Source: Gemmatimonadaceae bacterium
GTDB taxonomy: Bacteria > Gemmatimonadota > Gemmatimonadetes > Gemmatimonadales > Gemmatimonadaceae
Reading direction: 5' to 3'
Assembly: GCA_025453855.1 (NCBI GenBank)
Contig: JALOPO010000247.1
Location: 1-7,213 of the forward strand
Length of the DNA stretch: 7,213 bases
A program made the translations under genes and the position numbers. Position 1 is the stretch's first letter. The number at the start of each line of letters is the position of its first letter. Of the stretch, positions 1 to 4,091 are shown piece by piece. Below the pieces are notes generated by a model, which was not told where the DNA came from, ran no database searches, and saw nothing but the letters and a program-made list of their open reading frames with translations.

Positions 1-444
1 GCGCAGCGCCCAGCCGATGATCGCCAGCACCGCCGGCGAGGCGGCGAGGATCAGCGAGGCGGAGCCGCCGCGCGTGCGCGGCACGCCGCCGATGAAGAGC
101 AGCTGGTAGAGGCCGTTCCCGATCACGCCGCAGCCGAGGAGCTTGAGCGTGTCGCGCCACGCCGGCCACGGCCCACGCGACATGGCCAGCGCGAGGCCGA
201 GGAGCATCACGAAGCCGACCACCATCCGCGCCGCGTTGAAGGCCCACGCGTCCATGTGCGCGGCGCCGTACTGGACGGCGTAGAAGTTCGCCCCCCAGAT
301 CAGCGCCATGAGGACGAGGAGCGCATCGGTGGCGCCCACACCCGGCGACCCCGCGCGTGCGCCCGCCGGTGCGGTGACGGTCGGTGCCGTGACGGTCGGC
401 TGGGCGGCGGCGGTGGCGAGCGCGGGAACGGCGGAGGACGGCAT
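1..444 (-). CDS. EamA/DMT-family membrane transporter, N-terminal part (cut by left edge)
   Basis: Drug/metabolite transporter superfamily (EamA-type) inner-membrane permease; the substrate cannot be told. The 148 visible residues hold an Ala/Pro/Thr-rich tail of about 40 residues, then hydrophobic segments at about 41-61 (containing LIWGANF, the usual first-helix signature), 66-88, 100-121 and 127-147. The stretch NGLYQLLFIGG followed by an SASLILAASPAVLA helix is typical of EamA repeats. The rest, including the second EamA repeat, lies beyond the window. I chose the ATG at 444 because the frame back to it has coding-like GC-rich third positions and a TATGTT box sits 6 bases upstream. A GTG at 339 is a plausible alternative that would remove most of the unusual tail. 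No convincing Shine-Dalgarno precedes 444. It is divergent from the small gene starting at 590. The family call is secure; the start is moderately sure. Confidence 0.85.
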   Translation of the reverse strand, partial: MPSSAVPALATAAAQPTVTAPTVTAPAGARAGSPGVGATDALLVLMALIWGANFYAVQYGAAHMDAWAFNAARMVVGFVMLLGLALAMSRGPWPAWRDTLKLLGCGVIGNGLYQLLFIGGVPRTRGGSASLILAASPAVLAIIGWALR

Positions 445-450
445 CGAGCA

Positions 451-456
451 AACATA
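451..456 (-). promoter_or_regulatory. Candidate -10 box for a leaderless transporter transcript
   Basis: On the minus strand TATGTT occupies 456-451, followed by six bases and then the ATG at 444. It fits the TANNNT pattern, and its spacing would put the transcription start at or next to the A of the ATG. The position of the -35 box holds only G-rich sequence (GGGAGG, 479-474), and that run is too far from the ATG (about 25 bases) to be a ribosome binding site. This is inference from pattern and spacing only. Confidence 0.4.
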
Positions 457-492
457 GCCCCCGCCGGTGCCTCCCTCCCTCGGGCCGGTCCG

Positions 493-538
493 GTGTGCGT
501 GCACGTGTGCCGTGCGGCGCGGTCACGAACGGCGCGGT
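493..538. promoter_or_regulatory. Possible operator repeats in the divergent intergenic region
   Basis: Between the divergent starts at 444 and 590 there is a GTGTGC direct repeat (493-498 and 505-510) flanking an 8-bp palindrome CGTGCACG (498-505). A 9-bp direct repeat CGGCGCGGT follows at 515-523 and 530-538. Such repeats in a shared promoter region could be regulator binding sites, but short GC-rich repeats are expected by chance in this composition, so the call is weak. Confidence 0.2.
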
Positions 539-555
539 GGCCGTCCGCCCGCCCC

Positions 556-584
556 TTCCGGCTGGCGCGGCGCCGGGCTACGCT
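556..584 (+). promoter_or_regulatory. Candidate promoter for the DUF6941-like gene, probably leaderless
   Basis: TACGCT at 579-584 fits TANNNT and lies five bases before the ATG at 590, which would place the transcription start at about the ATG. A weak -35-like TTCCGG sits at 556-561 with a 17-bp spacer. No Shine-Dalgarno is visible between the box and the start codon, which agrees with leaderless translation. The divergent transporter gene has the same arrangement. Confidence 0.4.
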
Positions 585-589
585 GGCAG

Positions 590-1033
590 ATGCACCTCCA
601 GTTCGCCCTCTTCGCCGACGCGGCCAACGTCTCGCAGGAAGGGAAGCTCAACATCCTCGGCGTCTTCGATGCGCTGCAGGTGGCCGGGCTCCCGTCCATC
701 CATCCGCGCTGCACCTTCGTGCTCCGCCTCAAGGCGACGGGCGAGGACGAGGGCGACCACGAGGTCGGCCTCGCCTGGGTCAATCCCGAAGGGGCGGTGC
801 TCTGGTCGTCGACCGGCCACCTGCAGGTCGGCCCCGCCCCCGAGGGGGCCGATGGCGTCGACCTCCCGCTCATCGCGCAGCTCGACCTCCCGCTCGACCA
901 GCCGGGGCTCTACCGCATGCAGGTCTCGGTCGACGGCACGGAGATGGCGCTCGTCCCCATGCACGTCGCGCTCCCCGCGCTCGCCGGCGCCTTCCCGCTC
1001 GCGCCGTCCGCACCGCAGGGGCTCGTGTCCTGA
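590..1033 (+). CDS. DUF6941-like small protein of unknown function
   Basis: A 147-residue protein that I recognise as resembling the DUF6941 family, from its opening: a short beta strand (LQFALFADAANVS), then GKLNILGVFDAL, then a proline/histidine turn (LPSIHPRCTFVLRL). The rest alternates strands and turns (VGLAWVNPEG, LWSSTG, the LDLPLDQPGLYRMQVSVDG stretch, then MALVPMHV), suggesting an all-beta sandwich-like fold; this is inference. There is no signal peptide or membrane segment, so it is probably cytoplasmic. The single cysteine lies in PRCTF. The family has no biochemical role that I know of. The start at 590 is chosen because the conserved segment begins immediately there and nothing conserved lies upstream. 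The gene stands alone, divergent from the transporter and convergent with the NlpC/P60 gene. Confidence 0.8.
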   Translation: MHLQFALFADAANVSQEGKLNILGVFDALQVAGLPSIHPRCTFVLRLKATGEDEGDHEVGLAWVNPEGAVLWSSTGHLQVGPAPEGADGVDLPLIAQLDLPLDQPGLYRMQVSVDGTEMALVPMHVALPALAGAFPLAPSAPQGLVS

Positions 1034-1071
1034 TCGTCGCAGCTCCGCGCGCGCGGGCATCGCACAGCACA

Positions 1072-1273
1072 AACAGCGATTCACCACGGTGGGCACGGTG
1101 GCCACGGTGGAAGAGCCCTAGGCGAGTCGTTGCTCCGACGCCGTGCATCGCGTCAGCGCCGTGTTCCGGCATCGGTGCCACCCTGTTCACCGTGCGCACC
1201 GTGTCCGATGGCTGTCAGCGATCAGCTATCGGTTCCACCGTGCCCACCGTGCCCACCGTGATGACTCGCTGTT
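1072..1273. repeat. 202-bp inverted-repeat element with 41-bp arms built on 9-bp tandem units
   Basis: The left arm (1072-1112) and the reverse complement of the right arm (1233-1273) match at 38 of 41 positions, separated by 120 bases. The outer part of each arm begins AACAGCGA; the inner part is three tandem 9-bp units, consensus CACGGTGGG on the left (1085-1111) and its complement CCCACCGTG on the right (1234-1260). Two further units lie inside the loop at 1186-1203. The element begins 38 bases after the DUF6941-like stop and ends 30 bases before the NlpC/P60 stop, so it occupies most of the convergent gap. No target-site duplication or transposase is visible. It could be a MITE or REP-doublet-like element, or act as a two-way transcription barrier. 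The repeat itself is certain; its nature is not. Confidence 0.85.
1210..1230. repeat. Three degenerate heptamer repeats
   Basis: GGCTGTC, AGCGATC and AGCTATC follow each other without gaps (1210-1216, 1217-1223, 1224-1230). They fit the pattern RGCNRTC and lie just inside the right arm of the inverted-repeat element. The array is short, so chance cannot be excluded. Confidence 0.45.
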
Positions 1274-1303
1274 CGCGATCCCGCCGCGCGAACGAACGGA
1301 GGC

Positions 1304-2161
1304 TCAGCGCTCCTCGACCTCGAAGTCGTCGCGCTCGAGATCGGCGGGGATGACGCGGCGCGCCCCCACGTAGCGCTGCACGAGGCGCTGCACGTACGGA
1401 TCCTCGTCGTCGCCGAGCCACTCCACCGCGAAGCCGCCGCGGCCGAGCGACGAGTGGGCCATGCGGTTGCCGGCGAGCGCGATCCCGACGTGCGTCACGC
1501 GCCCGTCGTCGCGATCGCTGAAGAAGAGGAGGTCGGCGGGCTCGATCGCGTCGCGCGCCACCGCCTCGCCGACCTCGTGCTGCTGCCACGCGTCGCGCGG
1601 GAGCGTGACGCCGTGCAGCCCGAAGAGGCTCTGCACGAAGCCGCTGCAGTCGCACCCCCACGGCGTGATCCCGCCCCACTGGTAGCTCGCCCCCTCGAAC
1701 CACTCCACCGCCGACTGCGCGATCGCGTCGGGCGCCATCGGGAAGGCCTCGGGGAGGTGGTTGAGCGGCACCTCCTGCCCCTGCTCCACCTCCTCGTCGA
1801 GGTCGAGCCAGGCGCCCAGCGGCAACGCGCGCGCGCCGTGCCGCTCGCTCCGCACCACCACGCCGAGCGAGACGCGCGGGATGTAGGTGAGCACGAAGTC
1901 GGCGCCGTTCGCCACCGGCACCATCGGCTCGTCGTCGGCCACGCGCATCAGGTAGCCCTCGTGCACCCACCCCTCGTAGTCGTCGAGGCCGCGCACGCGC
2001 AGCCAGTCGCCGTCACGCGCGAGCACGTAGAGCGGATGGCCGGCCAGCCGCTGCGAGAGCTGCGCGCTGCTCACCCGCGGCTCGGCCTGCAGCGGGGCGA
2101 TCGCCGCCCGCACGAAGGCATGGCCGATCACGCCCGCCGGTCCGCTCGCATCGTCCGCCAT
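1304..2161 (-). CDS. NlpC/P60-family peptidoglycan peptide hydrolase with N-terminal SH3-like region
   Basis: A 285-residue cysteine peptidase. Residues about 30-75 resemble a bacterial SH3 domain (PLYVLARDGDWLRVRGLDDY, then GWVHEGYL), a second barrel-like region follows to about 120, and the NlpC/P60 domain covers about 145-270. The catalytic Cys172 lies in DCSGFVQ and is preceded by YQWGG; His224 lies in THVGIAL and His236 in MAHSS. The Cys-to-His gap of 52 and the His-to-His gap of 12 are close to those I recall for Bacillus YkfC, a gamma-D-glutamyl-L-diamino acid endopeptidase acting on recycled muropeptides, so that specificity is the best guess. No signal peptide or lipobox is seen, suggesting a cytoplasmic enzyme. 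The start follows the tamB stop by one base, with a GGGAG ribosome site inside the last tamB codons. All key residues are present. Confidence 0.9.
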   Translation of the reverse strand: MADDASGPAGVIGHAFVRAAIAPLQAEPRVSSAQLSQRLAGHPLYVLARDGDWLRVRGLDDYEGWVHEGYLMRVADDEPMVPVANGADFVLTYIPRVSLGVVVRSERHGARALPLGAWLDLDEEVEQGQEVPLNHLPEAFPMAPDAIAQSAVEWFEGASYQWGGITPWGCDCSGFVQSLFGLHGVTLPRDAWQQHEVGEAVARDAIEPADLLFFSDRDDGRVTHVGIALAGNRMAHSSLGRGGFAVEWLGDDEDPYVQRLVQRYVGARRVIPADLERDDFEVEER

Positions 2162-2162
2162 C

Positions 2163-4091
2163 TCAGAACTCCCACTTGCGCTGCAGGTCGAGGCCGAACT
2201 GCTGGGGGGTCGGCACGAAGTTGCGTGCGTTCACCGCCGTCTGGCACATGAGCACGTTGGTCGGCGGCTCGATGCCGATGCTCGCCGAGACGCGCGGGTT
2301 GAAGCGGTATTCCAGCTTCGCACCGATCGAGTTCACGAGCGTGCCGTAGTCGATCCCCTGCTGCGTGGCGGTGCCCGGCGCGGCGTTGCCGAAGAGGTTG
2401 AAACAGAGCCCCACCGTCGCGCGCACGAAGGTGCGCGTGCCCAGCTGCACGCCGCCACCGAGTCGCGTGCTGGAGAGCGCCGACCCCACGCCGAACTGCT
2501 GGCCGAGCACGCCGCCGCCGGTCTCGATCTGGAACTGGTCGAGCCCGATCGCCTGCGCCACGCGCCCGCCGAGCGCGCTGCCGAGCGTGGGGAGGAGGAG
2601 GTTCGCCGCCTGGTTGCTGTAGCGGTCGGCGACGTTCGTCACCGAGTAGCTCGGGCGCCCCGTGAACAGGTAGCTGATCGCGTCGCTCTCGCTCAGCGGG
2701 AGGTTCGGGTCGGCGCTGCCGAGGCGCAGCGTGGGCGTCTCGAGCGTGCCGCCGATCGCGATGCGGATCGGCACGTCGCGGTCCGCGCGCGTGAACTGGC
2801 GCACCGTGTAGACGGCGGTGATGTCGAGCGCGGGGTTGAGCGTCGGCTCGCCGAAGAAGCGGAGCGTCCCGCGCTCCACCTCGAAGGTGCGCTGCACCGC
2901 GCCGTAGCCGAGGTTCAGGCGATAGGTGCCGCGCTCCGTGGTGAGCGCGCCGTCGAGCGCGAGCTGGGCGCGAGTGCTGTCGAGCGGATCGCGCCCCAGC
3001 GTGACGCCCAGGTCGCCGGCGAGCTTGATGTTCGCCTCGGCGCTCCGCAGCCAGACGTCGCTCCCCATCACCAGGCGCACGTTGTCGATCTCGAGGTTGC
3101 GCACGAACGGGCTCGGAGTCGCGGCGAGCAGCGTGCGACCGGCGGTGGTGGTGGTGTCGATGAGCGCCAGGAACTCGGGGTCGTCGATCGGGATGAGGTT
3201 CTTGGCGACGCCGAGCTCGGGGATCGCGATGTCGCCACGCGGGAGCACCAGCGAGCCGCTGAGCCGCGCGCCGTCCGCCGAGCCGCGCACGCGCACGCCG
3301 TCGGCGAGGGTGCTGATGTTGAGCGTCGCGATGCGCGGCCGGTCGAGCACGCGCAGGTTGCTCGCCTGCACGGTGACGTCGAAGGTGGGGCGCTCCACGT
3401 CGGCGAAGCCCACCGTGCCGCGCAGCGTCGCCGCACCGCCGCGCGGGCCGGCACCGACCACCGCCAGCCGCGGCAGCGAGACGACGTCGCCGCGGAAGTC
3501 GAGCACGCCGTTCATCCCCTGCATGCGCACGCCGAGGCCGGGGAAGGTCGCGCTCCCCTCGGCGAGCGCCACGCGTCCCTGCGCGCGCGGCGCGCGCGGC
3601 GTTCCACCCACGCTCAGTGCCCCGCGCAGCGATCCCTCGGCGCGCACCAGCTGCGGCGTGATCGCCTCGAGCAGGCCGAGGCGCAGCGAGTCGAGCGCCA
3701 TCGAGCCGCTGAGCGGCGCATCGCGCTGCACGCGCGGTACGCCGGCCAGCGTCGCCACCGCGGGGACCACGAGGTCGGCCACGAGCGGCTCGCGCCCGTT
3801 GTCGGTGATGCGCGCGCCGATGCGGAGCCGCTCGCCCGCGTACCGCGCCGCGATGGACGCCACGCCGATGCGCGTCTCGCCCACCGCCAGGGCATCGACA
3901 CGCGCCGTGAGCTCGGCCTCCGGATTGGCGCGCGTGCCACGGAGCCGCGCGGTGGCGGCGAGCGTCCCGCCCAGCGGGCGCTCGCGCGGCGCGAGCCACG
4001 CCAGGTCGCGCAGCGCCACGCGCTCGGCCACCGCCGTGGCGTCGAGCGAGTCGGTGCCGACCAGGCGCCCGCCGAGGCGCAGCCGCCCCTC
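2163..4091 (-). CDS. tamB: TamB, C-terminal part (TamB/DUF490 domain), downstream of the frame break
   Basis: This is the rest of tamB in the second reading frame: 642 residues counted from GAG at 4091 (residues about 844-1485 of the repaired protein). Used alone, the nearest start would be a GTG at 4031, but I see this as a continuation. Family landmarks appear in order: MQGMNGVLDFRGD; SGSLVLPRGDIAIPELGV; VWLRSAEANIKLAGDL; GTYRLNLGYGAVQR followed by FEVERGTLRFFGEPTLNPAL; IRIAIGGTLETPTLRLGS; and LSESDAISYLFTGR. The C-terminus is rich in alternating strands and ends in KWEF, an aromatic end like that of barrel-interacting proteins. In E. coli the TamB C-terminal region contacts the Omp85 partner TamA; the same is inferred here. 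The only two cysteines of the repaired protein are in this part, at 2403-2405 and 2244-2246. The stop lies one base before the NlpC/P60 start. Confidence 0.88.
   Translation of the reverse strand, partial: EGRLRLGGRLVGTDSLDATAVAERVALRDLAWLAPRERPLGGTLAATARLRGTRANPEAELTARVDALAVGETRIGVASIAARYAGERLRIGARITDNGREPLVADLVVPAVATLAGVPRVQRDAPLSGSMALDSLRLGLLEAITPQLVRAEGSLRGALSVGGTPRAPRAQGRVALAEGSATFPGLGVRMQGMNGVLDFRGDVVSLPRLAVVGAGPRGGAATLRGTVGFADVERPTFDVTVQASNLRVLDRPRIATLNISTLADGVRVRGSADGARLSGSLVLPRGDIAIPELGVAKNLIPIDDPEFLALIDTTTTAGRTLLAATPSPFVRNLEIDNVRLVMGSDVWLRSAEANIKLAGDLGVTLGRDPLDSTRAQLALDGALTTERGTYRLNLGYGAVQRTFEVERGTLRFFGEPTLNPALDITAVYTVRQFTRADRDVPIRIAIGGTLETPTLRLGSADPNLPLSESDAISYLFTGRPSYSVTNVADRYSNQAANLLLPTLGSALGGRVAQAIGLDQFQIETGGGVLGQQFGVGSALSSTRLGGGVQLGTRTFVRATVGLCFNLFGNAAPGTATQQGIDYGTLVNSIGAKLEYRFNPRVSASIGIEPPTNVLMCQTAVNARNFVPTPQQFGLDLQRKWEF
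2169..2174 (-). promoter_or_regulatory. Shine-Dalgarno for the NlpC/P60 gene, inside the end of tamB
   Basis: On the minus strand TGGGAG (2174-2169) ends seven bases before the ATG at 2161, a normal spacing. It is formed by the Trp-Glu codons of the terminal KWEF of TamB. With the TGA-G-ATG junction it fixes the start of the downstream gene and suggests translational coupling. Confidence 0.6.

Noticed and set aside
1045..1056. Perfect 12-bp palindrome CCGCGCGCGCGG just after the DUF6941-like stop
   Set aside because: An alternating CG run has no loop and no following T tract, so it does not make a convincing terminator and is expected in this composition.
1072..1273. Possible CRISPR array
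   Set aside because: The repeat units are 9 bp and contiguous, in inverted groups, without unique spacers or cas genes.
1143..1373. Small plus-strand frame encoding repeated His-Arg-Ala
   Set aside because: The repeat comes from the 9-bp DNA units, and the frame runs into the NlpC/P60 gene on the opposite strand; no start signal or conservation evidence.
3578..3600. GC-only near-tandem repeat of GCGCGCGGC inside tamB
   Set aside because: Explained by Arg/Pro/Ala codons in an in-frame PRAPRA segment of coding sequence.
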